NCBI GenBank assembly: GCA_032164295.1
Contig: JAJHTX010000001.1
Location: 2,108,001-2,172,000, forward strand
From: Inonotus obliquus
Lineage: Eukaryota; Basidiomycota; Agaricomycetes; Hymenochaetales; Hymenochaetaceae
Reading direction: 5' to 3'
Length of the DNA stretch: 64,000 nucleotides
Numbering within the stretch: the stretch's first letter is position 1; every line of letters starts with the position of its first letter. The notes under the pieces were generated by a model. The model saw only the letters and a list, made by a program, of their open reading frames with translations. It ran no database searches and was not told where the DNA came from. Position numbers and translations under genes: made by a program. Positions 1 through 13,466 of the stretch are shown one piece after another.

Positions 1-822
1 CTGGCACGGCCTATGTAATTTCCGTGACATTCCCACGGTCCCTCCCATGGCTAAGCGGCGATCGACGCACGGATTCACCTGTTTCACTTTTTGTTTTGAG
101 ATTCGATGGCTTGTCCTGTCCTCCACCACACTAAATAAAATCCGAAAAAATATCCAAAAATTATTTTTTGAGATTCTGAGCAAGACTGTCAAAAAAAATC
201 AAAAAAAGTACCTACCAAATGTCAAGATATGGCGATTTTAGATGCATATATAAATAACTAAGACATTTCTACAAAATTTTTTTTGTACAAAATCTTTATT
301 TTTCCTTAAGATTCAGATATGTGAAAGAAACACAATGAAAGAGCACGAATTCATTGAGCTATTAAGCATATATGCTGCTGTGTCTATTGTATATGCTGAT
401 CTCCACACCAGTAAGTCGATTTTTTTCGCAAATTGTTGACAGGACTACCCTAATACACTCATACATAGTGCACAAGCAGTTTTAAAGGTGTTTTATAAGT
501 GTTTTCAGAGGAAGATATGGTCGTGCAAAAAAGCCAAAATAAGATCACGTGACACATAAACGAAAACAAGCATGTGTATTCTGCTTGAACATCACCTACA
601 ATAGACTTGTACTTGATATATTTCACATTGGATAGCTATTCTAAGCCTTTTTGTGTTGAAAGAAAGGGACAAATAACTCGAACTCTGTGGAACTACATAT
701 TCAAGGGATTTAGTGGGGGACGGAAAGTGGTCCATGAAGATCGACGCAAGCTACCATAAATGGAAATTATGTAAAACTCCGACCGGGTAAAAGTGTCACG
801 GATTTTTCACAGGCCGTGCCAG
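1..822. mobile_element. Probable non-autonomous TIR DNA transposon (MITE-like)
   Basis: The first 12 bases (CTGGCACGGCCT) recur exactly as the reverse complement at 811-822. The similarity continues inward: about 25 of the first 29 positions match, including a shared TCCGTGACA block (near 22-30 on the left; seen as TGTCACGGA on the right). The interior is AT-rich and has no convincing protein, so a transposase must come from elsewhere. The left end coincides with the window edge, so the true boundary and any target-site duplication cannot be seen. I do not recognise the superfamily. Confidence 0.6.
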
Positions 823-1543
823 GCACCACTTAGAACGAGTCCGGATCTGCCCGGCTGTTGTAAATGTGATCTACGAGATCTGCCTAAATAAGGAGAATTG
901 TCAAGCTCCGACGAAAATACCGCGCACTGGTTGAACTTTGGGATTGCCGACCCCCATGAATCACACCTATGGGACTCTTCTTGATCTTCGAGCATAGCAT
1001 CTCAAGGTGGCTGCTGCGCTAGACGACCATGACCGCAGAATGTGGCGTAGATTTGGAAGAAACCTACAAAGTCATAACACTCTTTTCCACGGTGACAGTC
1101 CCAAGTCCAGGATGTCTAAGGTTGCTTTCAGACCCTAGGAGAGTGTTGCCATACAACCCTGGTGTCTTACAGGAAAGATTCAGAATTTTTGCTTGAGCGT
1201 GTTGTAGTGATCTGGCCACCATTTGTTTCTCTTCTTTTGTAAGTAAGCTTTGATGAATATGAATGTATCATTTCTGAGAGAGTCAAAAGTCTGGCTGGTG
1301 GGCCACCTGAGAGAAAACTTATGAGTTAATGCCATAAATATCAGAGTTATCAGTGGCGTTACGAAACGTGACGAGTATAATATTAGAATCACAAGCGGCG
1401 TAGGATGACGCACTGAGTGCCTATTCCCATATACCTTGGAGACCGGCGCGCCTCCCTCATCACTCATTCTACTCAGCCTCCATGCGTGGCGCTCCCTCTT
1501 TCTGTCCTATAGTCATCACACTAGCATAGTGCGTAAATAAATC
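823..1543. other. Intergenic, upstream of VPS13
   Basis: No recognisable gene. A 95-codon open frame on the minus strand (1180-1467) has no family resemblance and low-complexity composition; I treat it as chance. This stretch should contain the VPS13 promoter, but I see no clear TATA box. Confidence 0.4.
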
Positions 1544-4500
1544 ATGGACATATTCGCCAGCTATGCAAAGCCATGGGTGCATCGAGTTCGTGGGCGTTTC
1601 TCGCACATTTCCATTTCCATTTCACTGAAGGTGGCGCTCTGGTAGCTCTTGATGAGCTTTATAGGTGCATATGTAGAAAACCTATCGCCCGACCAGTTGT
1701 CAGTCGGTATAAACAATGGTCCGTGCTCGCGTCACTCGCGAGGAAACCAGTTCAACTCATTTATGTCCTGAAGGCAACATCGATTTGAGGAATCTCTCTC
1801 TCAAGAATAGTGTCCTGGATAAACTCAATCTACCGTTTACTGTAGTCGAGGGTCTGTAGACATTCATTCTCAACGATATAACTCTTATAACGGCGGTTTT
1901 AGGTCGTATTGGACGCTTCAAGCTTTCCATAAACTGGGCGAGGAGGGAAACACCCGTTACAATTGAAATCGATGACGTGCAAGTCCTTATAGCCGCGTCT
2001 TCCACAACGGAGTATAGTCGGGAAGACGAAGAAACTAGGGAGCAACAGCTAAAGATGGAGCACCTTGAGAGAGCCGAGGCCATGCGCATGGGAGAAATAT
2101 CAGGTGCGATCCGTACTCGAAATAGCAATGTGTAAAACAATTTCTGAAGACGAAATGCTCGTATAGATCAAGCTTCTGTTAGCTCGTCCTTTTTCGACTC
2201 CTTCATTGCGAGAATAGTCAACAACGTGCAAGTAAAAATCACGAACATACATTTGCGGTATGAGGACAGACAGACCGTTCGCTCTGTGGGTCACCCCATC
2301 CTTCTGCAGAGTATGCATACTCAAATCTGTCTAGCACCCGTTCGCAGTCGGTGTCACGTTGGCCAGTTTGTCGGCTATATCCGTTGATGAAAATTGGAAG
2401 CCAAAGTATCTGGATGCTCTTGAACAGTCAATTCATAAAGTGCGTGATTCCCTTTGACGTATGCAATCTTCTTAGCCAACATCAAAGCAGCTTGTCAGCC
2501 TCGATTCTCTGGCAGTATACTTTAATACCGACTCTAAGAGTATCGCTGGATTGCCATACGAAGAGTCAAAAAATATCTTCAGAGATCTGGTTCGGTCATA
2601 CATCATCTCTTGATAGTGGATATTTCGCTTTAACTTGGTCGTAGATATCCTCGGAAGCCCATCCCGTGGACCATCAGTTTATTCTGAAACCTGTCTCCGG
2701 TGAAGGACGTGTATGTTTAATTTTTCCTTAGGTTAGAAAAAATCTTAGCTGACGGTGGATGCCGCAGATCATCCTCAACAAACGCTGGGGAAAGAATGAG
2801 CTGCCACATTATGATGCCCAGTTGCTATTCAATGAGCTAGGCTTCGTGCTGGACAGACATCAGTATCGTGACGTGATCTCGTTAGCAGACCAGTATCACA
2901 TTTTTGCCAGGCAGCACAAGGTGAGTCACTCCAAATCTCTTTTCGTCTGCTACTTATCACACACCAGTATCGCCGGTATCGTCCAATTGAATCTGAATTC
3001 GAGTCGAACAGACCAAGGGCATTCTGGAAGTTTGCGACAACTGCTATACTGGAGGAAGTCCACGACAGGCATAGCAGATGGACGTGGGATCACTTTCGAA
3101 AGCGTCGCGACGACCGACATCGGTATGTCGAGTTATTCAAGCAAAAGGAGCTCGCAAATAAATCTGAGGTGCGTCAATGTCTTGCGCTTCGCCCAGAAAG
3201 TTAGCTCACGAACATCCAGGACTTGTCTGTTGAGCTAGCGAATTTAGAAGGGAAACTGTCTTATAACGACATACGTTTTTATCGGTCGATTGCTCGCTCA
3301 CAGCTGAGGAAAGACAAAAACTCGGCGAAGACACTGGAGCAGAACAAGAAAAAGGAACAAACTTGGTCATCGTGGCTATGGGGTGCATCGACCGAGTCGT
3401 CACCGAAGACGCTCGGTCAGATGACCGAAGAAGAGAAGAAGGGCTTGAACGAGTTTCTGGATTATGATGAGAAGGCGGAGATAGCTGAGGCATTTGACCC
3501 TTCCCGAGAAACCATCTCCACGCGCATGAAAATGCACCTCAAGCAAGGTTCATTGAGATTGAAAACAGATCCTGGGGAAACGTCTGGCGATGTCGTTTCT
3601 GTCGTCTTTGACTCGTTGAATATGAACGGGGTGCAACGTCGTGACAACTTTGAGGCTGCGCTTTCGCTCGGCAACTTCAAAGTTTTCGATGGGACGGCTA
3701 CAAACGAAGCTTACAAACAAATCGTACGCGTCAAGGATAGCGAGGACCTAAGCGACGGAAAAGAAATAATGAGGGTGACCGACGACGCGGACGATGATGC
3801 GTTTTTCTACGTGAAGTTCGAATATAAACCTTTGGACGAGCGGGCCGATAATGCCTTGACCGTTAATCTACGTTCAATGGAGATACTCTACCAGAGAGGA
3901 TACGTAGAGGCAATAATCGAATTCTTCAGACCTCCAGAGAGCCAGCTTCAATCCGTAGAGGCTTTATTGGTGAGGGATATTCTTCTACTTCAACCAAGCT
4001 CACTCTGACAATCGCGCAGAATGTTGCCGGCGAAACTTTTGAGGGCATTCAGAAGGAGACCCGTGCAGGGCTCGAATATGCTTTGGAGACTCATAAGACT
4101 ATCGACCTCCGCCTCGACATGTACGCACCGATCATTATTATCCCGGAAAGGTTAGACGGCCCTTAAATATACTATGGCTATTTTTGTATATTAACACTTC
4201 GTAGTGTGACTTCAGAGCATTCTAGCCACTTGGTCATCGATGCTGGAAGGGTGCTCGTAGAAAGCGCTCTCGCGAGCAAGGAAACAATTCGAGAGATAGA
4301 GAAAAAGCGGAACACCCAATATACGGACGAGGATTACAGGCAACTGGAGTCGATGATGTACGACAAGTATTCAGTAAAGCTTGTCGCGGCTCAGGTTAGT
4401 ATGCTCGCTAGTTCCCCGGACGCTACTGACATTTTATTAGTTTGTAATTGGCAACAGCCTTGAAGCGTGTCGGCAAGCCCTTCAGTCGGAAGAACCGGAC

Positions 4501-7500
4501 CCTAAACTTCACCTCTTAGAACGAATCAATGTTGACTTGAAGGCACAAAACTCCATCGTTCCCTCCGCGCGAAGTCTAAGCCGTTTCAAACTGTCTGGGA
4601 GACTACCCAGTCTACACATAAATTTCTCTGACAGCAAATATAAGACGCTTATGCGTTTGATTGACGTTGCTTTACCTCGGCTTGGGAATGACCATGAAGA
4701 ATCCCAGCCGAGTGGTCGAGGGAATCCTGCCTTTCAGCCTTCGGTTAGACTATTTGGCGCTGGGCAAGAAGAGTATATAGTGGATGACGTAGACTCTAAA
4801 GGCTCGGTCGAAGAAGTGGAATCATCAAGTAGAAGTGTGAGTCCATCGACAGTCTACCAGACTGTCGTATTAATATTTGTGTTTCTTTATAGTTGTCGGA
4901 CGTCCGGCAACACCAGTTTGAGTTTTTGTTTCAGGTTGATTCACTCCGGGCGACTGTGTCACGAACGGCTGCGGATGGTTCCGAGTTTGCGCTGGGAAGT
5001 CTCGTGTTAGACAAGTTCCTCCTAAACTTTGCTATGGCTAAATTCGAAATGAAGGTCGATATCAACCTCAGGTCGGTCTTTCCGGCAATCATTTTCCGCA
5101 AATTACTTATCATCCACTCAGGGCTATAAACTTAAGGAGCTCTCCACCGAACCTTCAACCACTCCCTCTTGTTTCAACAGAGTCTGATGAGTCGACAGAG
5201 GCAAATCTGATGAAAATTACCTACCGACGCGCACAGCAAGCTTCTCCCGACTTCCTGTCTAAATATGATGGATACAATCAATCCGTTGACATCGGATTGT
5301 CGACCTTCGTTCTGCATGCTGTGCCAGAGCACGTTCTCGCCCTATATGATTTCATAATGTCAACTTTCGTCCCCAATAACGATAGGGCGACATTACAGCA
5401 GGCTGATGATCCTTCGTCTCATGGAGCAGCCGTAGATCGACCTTCTGTGCAGCGGTCTACTGACCGCATCCGAGTACGTTCCAAACTGGCAAAGTTCCAA
5501 GGTGAGGGTCAAGCTTATCTCGACTGGCTGTTTATCTAATGCTTTATTAGTCCTGCTGCTCGATAACGCTGCGACTTTGGCCACGCTGTCCCTCTCAACA
5601 GCTAACGTGGACGTCGACCTGGGAGAAAACGGCATGGTCGTGATCGCTCGACTCGGAAACCTTCAGCTTACTGATGACTCTGCAATCCGAACGAAGTCTC
5701 CTGACTTCAAGCACCTTCTCTCTATCGAAGGGGACGAATTTGCCGAACTGCGATATGAGTCGTTCAATGCGGAACAATCCTCACAGAAGGGCTTCAACTC
5801 CTCCGTCAGTTTAAACACAGGCTCACTCAAGTTGCACTTCCTTGAGGCTCCTCTCAACAACATGTATCTTTTCTTGATGAAGCTCGCGCGCCTGAAGGGC
5901 CTCTATGATGCAGCTGCTTCGGTGGCTGCCCAGCAAGCATCAAAGGTTGAGCGAATGGTCTTCAAGTTGAGCGTACGATCTCCAATAGTGATTCTCCCTG
6001 TCAATCCGACTCAGATGGATGATGTATTCGTCCTACGATTAGGCGAACTTGTGGTCCATAACAACTATGAAGGCCCTAACCAACTCATCGAGGGCAGCCT
6101 GACCGGAATCCGACTCTCGTCCCTCTTCTATGTGGACGACAGGGCTGAGCTGAAGATCATCGACGATGTGAACGTTTCCATGGAAGCCGCTCAGTCACAA
6201 CCTGCCGAGTGCATGCGTAACCCAGGGACACCGGAGTTTCAGGTGAGAAGGTTCTGCTACTGATCGTAATTACCATTGACTTATATTCACCAGGTTAAAG
6301 TCGGCATATCAGATGTCAAACTTCGACTTACGGAGATTCAATACTGTCGCGCCGTCGTTCTGGCCCAATCAGTTCCTGCCGTATTCTCTGGTCCCACACA
6401 AGTTGACACTGATGTGCCTAAACCCCTTATGAAACCACTCCAGCCTCAGGGAGACCCACAAACCGACTTACTTCCAGAACTTAGCCCCAACCTGACTACT
6501 TCTGGGCAACCAGTATGGAAAAAGGTCGATCTAGCATTGTCCATGGAAGTAGTGGATTTGCATTTGTATGGTCAAGGAGCAGTTTCCGAGGGTGATCTCA
6601 AGAACCATGGGATCGCTAAGTTTGCCCTTTCTGGCACGACAATGACACTCGATCTGCGCACCAATGGCGCTCTACAAAGCCAACTTTGGATCAAATCATT
6701 TACCATGAGTAATACCAAGCCGGGCACGTCGAGATTTCGAGAAATCATCCCCGCTGTGGACCATGGTCGGGATCAGTTCCATTGCCTATTCACATCGTCT
6801 GAGGGTCCGGATGCGGCATCGCAAGTCGTAGCTACTCTCGATTCCCCGCATATTATATTCTCGGTTGATCCAATATTCGCTCTGTCCAATTTCTTCTCTG
6901 CTCCGTTCAAGTCGAATGAAGACGCCACTGCTCCTGTGCTCTCTAAGCAAGGCAATGAGAAAACCGTGGATGAGGATTCCTCTAGGCCTTTCTTGGGCTT
7001 CCGTTTTGATCTGTATGATGCATCCGTTAGTCTCCTAGAGGACGATCAGCGAAGTGATGCACAGGCCATTAGACTGTCATTGCCCCGGCTCTCGCTTTCC
7101 AAGCAGGTATGAACATTTATCTTTCGGCGTTCTCGTATCTAAATGCATGGCTCCTTAGAACGCTGTCATATTGGACATGAACCGAGTAGGGATGTCTCTG
7201 ACGCGCATGAATAAGCAGACCGACGCTGTCCGTTTCATGGACGATGTTGACATAAAATTGGCGATGGAAACTCGGTCTGAATGGAACCGAATATTTACTG
7301 GGATAGACATATCTCTCGAACAAGAGCTGGTCTTCAGGACGTCGTATCGCGACATTCTACTCATCCAGGCAATCGCCAACAGAGCCACCAGTTTATTCTT
7401 AGATTCCACCGGTGCTGAACTAAAGGTTGCGAAACAAACTGCCTTTGACAATGCTGCAAATGAGGTCGTGTCTCGGAGCAAGCATGACGGACAACTGAGT

Positions 7501-10500
7501 TCTAGGACCTCTGTGGGACACTCTCAGTCACGAACAAAGTCCACTCTGGGGGCTGAGCAGCCGCCAGAGGTTATCGTGACTACGGAGGAGGTTAGTCATT
7601 CTTAACGACCTTCACTATAACTGCTGACGTGCATCACAGCTGGGAGTTGCGCTTAAGGGCATTAGATTAGTTCTTATTGGCGACCTGCATGAGGCGCCGA
7701 TACTCCAGCTTATATCCAATCCATTTTCCATGTCTGTTACTAATTGGTCGTCGCAGGCAGGTTCCCTCACTGCTCCCAACAGAATATTCATCAACTGACA
7801 TCATTTCATTTTTAAAGCTTCAGGCGAAGACAACAATACCAATGTCAATCACTTACTGGAATCTGAAAAATTCCCATTGGGAGCCTTTAATCGACCCGTG
7901 GGATTTCAGTATTTCCGTGAGTCTAATAATGTTGAAGTTGCCTCAGTTTCTCATTATTCTAACTTGTACAGATGCAAAGGATTGTCTCATCAGCTGGTAT
8001 CGCTCTCAATATCACTTCTGACAAACTTCTCGATGTCAATATAAGTTCAACATTTATCGAGCTCGCCTTCACTACGTTCAATGTATGGGAAACAGAAGGC
8101 GCACATGTTCTAGAGCGAGCAAGGGGAAGTTATGCTCCGTATCGGATATGTAATAGAACAGGAATACCCGTTCATGTCTGGCCGGATTCCAATCAAACGA
8201 CCACCATGAACTCGGCTGCTTCTGTCAAAATTGACCAGGGTTCTATCATAGATTGGCGGTTCGACGACTGGAGAAAAATGAGAGAAGTAAGATAGTCCAC
8301 TTGTGTTTACAAGTTGTACATGAATCCTCACGCCTTTTTATAGGATGGGCTATCATCCGGCGCTAATTCTATCGGAATCAAGTTCGATACGAAGCCCTGG
8401 GATAGTTTGCGCAATGTTCCTGTTGACAAGGAAGGAGCGTTCATCTACTCTCTGCGACCGCGGTCGAAGTCGGGGAATATCAAAATCATGTGCGAGATCG
8501 TCATGAAGGACAACGTCAAACTTGTGACACTTCGCTCATCGTACAAAGTCGACAATCAGACCTTTTACCCTTTGGAGGTCACACTTGTCGATGATACTGG
8601 ACATCCCGTCTATCCTATCGAAAAAATAGGTGAGGCGAGGACTAGCGCGTGAATTGTTTGCATGACTCAACTTTTTGTAGTTCCGGGCAGCGATTTCGTC
8701 CTGCCAATTGAGGCAGTCGGTCAGAATAGGGTTAGGATCCAGCCTGATAGTGAGTTCATGGGTGTGATGAGCCTGTAGCAGCTATTGACTTGGGTGTTTG
8801 AAGCCGGGTTTGGTTATAGGTGGTCACAGCCAATAAAATGGGAGGATTTACGAGATGTCAAACATACAAGTAGCCTGTCGATTCGATGCCCACATATGGA
8901 TAAGAAGGAAGCACCGTTTCATTTTGCTGTTTCCCCCGTTTGGGCCTCGCAGACGAGGTATGTAGAACCTTGTTCTCCTCTTTTAGAGCGGCTGACACAT
9001 TAGGACTCTTATCAGGGATTACCCTCAGTTGACCTTAAATCTCCGAGCGCCGATTGAACTTGAGAACCTCCTTCCCTTCGACATCCAGTACAAGATCTAC
9101 GACAAAGATACAGGCCACAATTGGAATAGTTTTCTTCGCAGGGGCGGGAGCACCCCTGTACACTCTGTGGAACTAAGCCACTTGGTTCTACTCAGCGTAA
9201 CAGTATCGGACACAGGCGAGCATCTCGCGTGATGAATTTCAGCTGACGATTAACGTATGCCCATAACAGTGTATAAACCTAGTGACTTCACCATTGTAAA
9301 TGCTGACAAGCGATCCGAGTTTGGCCAGGAGCATCAGCTCTCCTTACCTGATCCACAAGAAAGAAGGTTGAACTTGATGCTGAACTATGTGTACGTATAG
9401 AGACGGTCGTGTGGGCGAAGATCAGCTCACAACTTCTCCTAGCAAATTCCCGAACGCCGGGGGAGCCTTCAAAGTTCAGTTGTATAGTCCGTTCGTCGTT
9501 GTCAACAAGACAGGCCTCCCTTTCTCTGTAAAGTGTGTTCGATCTGCTGGCTTGTATAAAGACGTGTCTGGGTCATCGTCAAAAGGTACGCCAAAGTATG
9601 GATAGCACAGTGGTACTTGCTTGACGTCTGCACTTAGACGATTTGTCGAAAAGCACTCCCTTTCGTAGGTTTCATAAGTTGATTTCGCTGCTGTATGTTC
9701 TGAAGTATGCTCCTGGACAGTTCTCTCCCATATCAAAAAGAAAGGAAACGACTTCGTCTTTAAAGTTGGTGACTCAAACTGGTCTCAGGTGAAGTTACAT
9801 TTGGTCGAGGGTGCGACCTGTGCATTAACCATATCCCATAGACAATCAGCTTCGAAGCTCCCAGTGCTGAGACCGCGATGGTCATTCCGCACATGAGTCA
9901 GAAGTCAGAGATTCACGTTGGTCTTTCCTGGTCTGAAGGAGGCGGAAAATACAAGTTATGCAAAGTCATTGAGCTGGCCCCTCGATTCTTCATCTATAAT
10001 AAGCTGTCTCAGGCTGTTCGATTCCGTGAGGTAGCTGCGCCTCCATCAGGTCACTCAGAAGTAAACCCAGGAGACCGAGCTCCACTGCACTTCATGAGAA
10101 TTGAAGAGCGTAGATTGCTGAGAGTCGCATATCCAGGCCTAGACGCCCAATGGTACTGTGCACCTCGCTTCTCTCAGAATGCTTGTACTTACATCTATGC
10201 TATGTTTAGGTCGGCGCCTATTGACATGGAAGCCATTGGCATGGCGCATGTTCGCATGTCTCCTCCAGGGTTGACGGCGAGAGAGGACGCCCACTTGATC
10301 GATGTGAATGTTATCCTTCAGAAGGCAACAGTCTTCGTGGTTCTTTCTGTCCATGAGGGGCCCTGGCCCTTCGTGATAGAGAATAAGAGCAACTACGACG
10401 TCTCCATCGGGCAAGTTGTACGTTGCACCTTATCCTTAATATGCTATAAAATCTAAGCTCCTTGACTTTCGTACAGGATGAAGCACACGAAAGGCCCGAT

Positions 10501-13182
10501 GGTGATTACGTATACAAAGTAAGCGCAGGCGGTCGTTTCTCCTATGCATGGGACTTCCCGGCCGTGGAAAGGAAGAAATTATATATCAGCTGCAACAAGC
10601 GAGCTAGAAAGATTGATATCATGGAAATTGGTGTTTTGCCGCCGTTAAAAGTGCGTAATGGTCCACCTGTATGATCACCTCCTCATACCATTAATTCTAG
10701 CACAACTCCGGGGCCATCTCCTTAGATGTTCGAGCGGAAGGACCATCACAGCTCCTAACTGTCACCGATTATCGCGAAGAGACAAGCATTTACAAGCTGA
10801 GGCGTCGCAACACCGGGGAAAGTATTTCTCGCAGCGACTCTATTGCGTCCACCCTAGAATTCGAGGCGATCCAGGCAGAAGTCCCTCCTAACTTCTCTGT
10901 TAGCTTTGATCTGAAAGGTCTTGGGATTTCCCTCATGAATAAGCATCTAGTCGAAGTCGTCTACCTTTCGGCACAAAATCTTAAGCTAGAATATCACAAT
11001 AGCCCCGTTGCGCAATCTGTTAATCTATCATTCGGAGCGTTGCAGATAGACAATCAGATTCACGACGCGTATTTCCCGGTACTTTTACAGCCAACACCCA
11101 TTTCAAAACAGGAAAAGGGCCTGGCAGCGCTACCAACTGTCCAGGCGTCCGTGATAATCCTAAATGACAGCAGTTCGTAGTTCGTTTATTATCACGGGTT
11201 TCTTGTTCTCATGGATTATGCAGCCCACGGTGTTCTGTTCATTAAATATGCTTCCTTATTGCTTCAAGCACTAACAGTGCAGATCGAGGAGTCATTTTTG
11301 TATGCAATTACAGATCTACTAGAAGGTGTCAGCTGGCAGACAGAAACAGTAAAGTGAGTTCATCCGGTTCTTTTGTATCATTGCCAATCGACTAGCTCGT
11401 CCGTCCAGTGTGTTGATACGTGATGCGGACAAAGTTCCTGAACCAACCCCTCCGCAACCTGGACAAGACGTTTACTTTGAAGTCCTTGAGCTGCAGCCGA
11501 TGATTCTCTCCGTTTCCTTTGTGCGAAACAGTACGATATCCGATGACGAAGTTCAAGTGTAAGTAATGATATGATGGCTGAATAGTTACGCGTGCTTACT
11601 TCCGGAACTGTGTAGAATGAGGAGCAGCAACCCTCTGACATTTGCTTTGAACACTGTGACTATGATGCTTATCAACGTCGAAGGGATTGTTCTCGAATTC
11701 AACGCGCTCGGGATAACCGACGTTCGACTGACACTCCCGGAGATCCAATCTCGGATTCTGTATCACTATCGACAAGAGGTGTTGCGCCAAATTTACCGTG
11801 TTATAGGCGCTGTTGCATTCTTGGGGAATCCAGTGGGGCTGTTCACAAACGTCAGTTCCGGTGTGATGGACATTTTTTATGAACCATGGCACGGTGTTGT
11901 GCAGCACGGAGGATCGGAATTGGGTATAGGCATAGCCAAGGTGAGAAAGTTCCGGGCGCATATTTCTAATTCGCTAAGGCGGTAATACCAGGGAGCGGCG
12001 AGCTTTGTGAAGAAGACGCTATTCGGCCTTTCAGATAGCATGACCAAAGTAACGTCGAGTATTGGGAAAGGTAATGGGATCTTACGAGGCGTACTGATTA
12101 TAATGAAAGTCTGATACCCTCTTTCTAGGGCTCAGCGCGGCAACACTCGATGACGACTTTCAAGCTAGACGACGAATGAACCAACGTCGAAACAGACCTA
12201 GACATGCTCTGTAAGTCTTTCCTCGTTTGGAGTTGATTACTCCTGTTTATGCAATTTAATTTCTTCCTTCCTATCAAGCATTGGAGTGGCTTCGGGGGCA
12301 GAAGCATTGGCCACTAGTGTTGCCAGCGGGGTTGAAGGTGTCTTGGTGAATATCACTCACTTTCTTTCGTAGATCATGCACTAACATTCCACAGATGAAG
12401 CCTTTGGAAGGAGCCGACGCGGAAGGTGCGCTAGGCTTCTTCAAGGGAGTAGGCAGAGGTTTTGTCGGGTGCGCACATTATTCCCTTTCGTAACAAGCGC
12501 TGTCTAACATGCAGCTTACCAGTGCCGTTACAAAACCTGTCGTTGGGGTGTTTGATCTAGCGGCGAACGTCACTGAAGGTAAGACAGAGCTAGTCTATGC
12601 GGCAATGACTAAGGAGCAAACCATTCTCAGGCATTCGAAACACTACCACGGTCTTTGATGCCCCGCAACGAGATCGTGTTCGCAAAGTGAGTCGTGATTT
12701 CGATGTCGTTGGCACTGGTGTTGACAACATTACAGCCCCGTCACGTCCCAGTGGCCGGTGTACTAGAACCTTACTCTCAGCGTAAAGCCATTGGGCAGGC
12801 TTGGATGCGAGACCTTCAAGACGGTATTTATCGGAAGGACTTTTACATTGCTCACATTGGTATGTGAGATTGGAACTGCAACCGAAACGCGGCTCAGCTC
12901 TTCTTCTCTTTAGACCTCCTGGGGGCTGATACTGTTGTATTGATAACAAACGCAAGAGTCGTCTCATTCTCGTCAAGGGGCTTGAGATTTTATTGGGAGA
13001 TGCCCTTGACGACTATTGCAGGAGTCCAAGGAGAACATACAGGGATCCGATTCGCCGCTAAAGCTGGACGGGAATATGACAGATTCGTCGTTATTCAGGA
13101 TTCTGGCTCAAAGGAGTGGTTCTTCGAGCAAGTCAAGGCGTGGGTTATTTCATTTAACGCACGGCGTAGGCTAGAGCGATGA
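1544..13182 (+). CDS. VPS13: VPS13, vacuolar protein sorting-associated bridge-like lipid transfer protein
   Basis: Vps13 is a very long rod with a hydrophobic groove that moves phospholipids between organelles at membrane contact sites; it also serves vacuolar sorting and sporulation. The whole protein, about 3,000 residues, can be read through roughly 30 small introns. The chorein N-terminus is clear: GAYVENLSPDQLSVGI, then LDKLNLPFTVVEG and a following GRFKLSI. Next come TNIHLRYEDRQTVRSVGHP and HQFILKPVSGEGR near 2.2-2.7 kb and RPRAFWKFATTAILEEVHDR near 3.0 kb. The VAB (SHR-BD) repeats follow, with APYRICNRTGIPVHVWPDSN near 8.1 kb and VVVNKTGLPFSVKCV near 9.5 kb. The C-terminal ATG2_C-like helices (FLGNPVGLFTNVSSG, EPWHGVVQHGG) and the PH-like end (12.9-13.2 kb) complete it. 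The start is inferred: ATG at 1544 with a first intron ending at the AG before LLMSFIGAY puts the chorein motif at the usual distance. An ATG at 1653 is the alternative. No frame break was found. It is convergent with the DENN gene. Confidence 0.93.
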
Positions 13183-13466
13183 ATAGATATCTAATGTAAC
13201 GCTTATTTATTTCCTTATTTAAAGAGCCATTATATCCACAGCAGAAGCGAGAAATTAGATAGAATAGATAGTCCCTGAAGGTGGGTGGGTAATGCATCGA
13301 TCAATTTGAATCATGCAGAAGACCAAGAAATAAGGAAACGAGCGAACGAAGTGGATATGAAGCTCAGAGAGCGGAAAAAAGGGATATCAACAAAATCAGG
13401 ATGTCAACTTTCGCAAGAGGTAATAAAGACAGATAAAATAATGTAAAACGAGGGTACGGGGAAAAC

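Noticed and set aside
1180..1467. 95-codon minus-strand open frame as a transposon-derived gene
   Set aside because: No family motif, no clear promoter or splice pattern, and biased composition; it lies outside the inverted repeats.
1544..2760. VPS13 5' region looking broken, with many stops in every frame
   Set aside because: Every stop falls in a short GT-AG intron, and the joined exons give an unbroken chorein domain.
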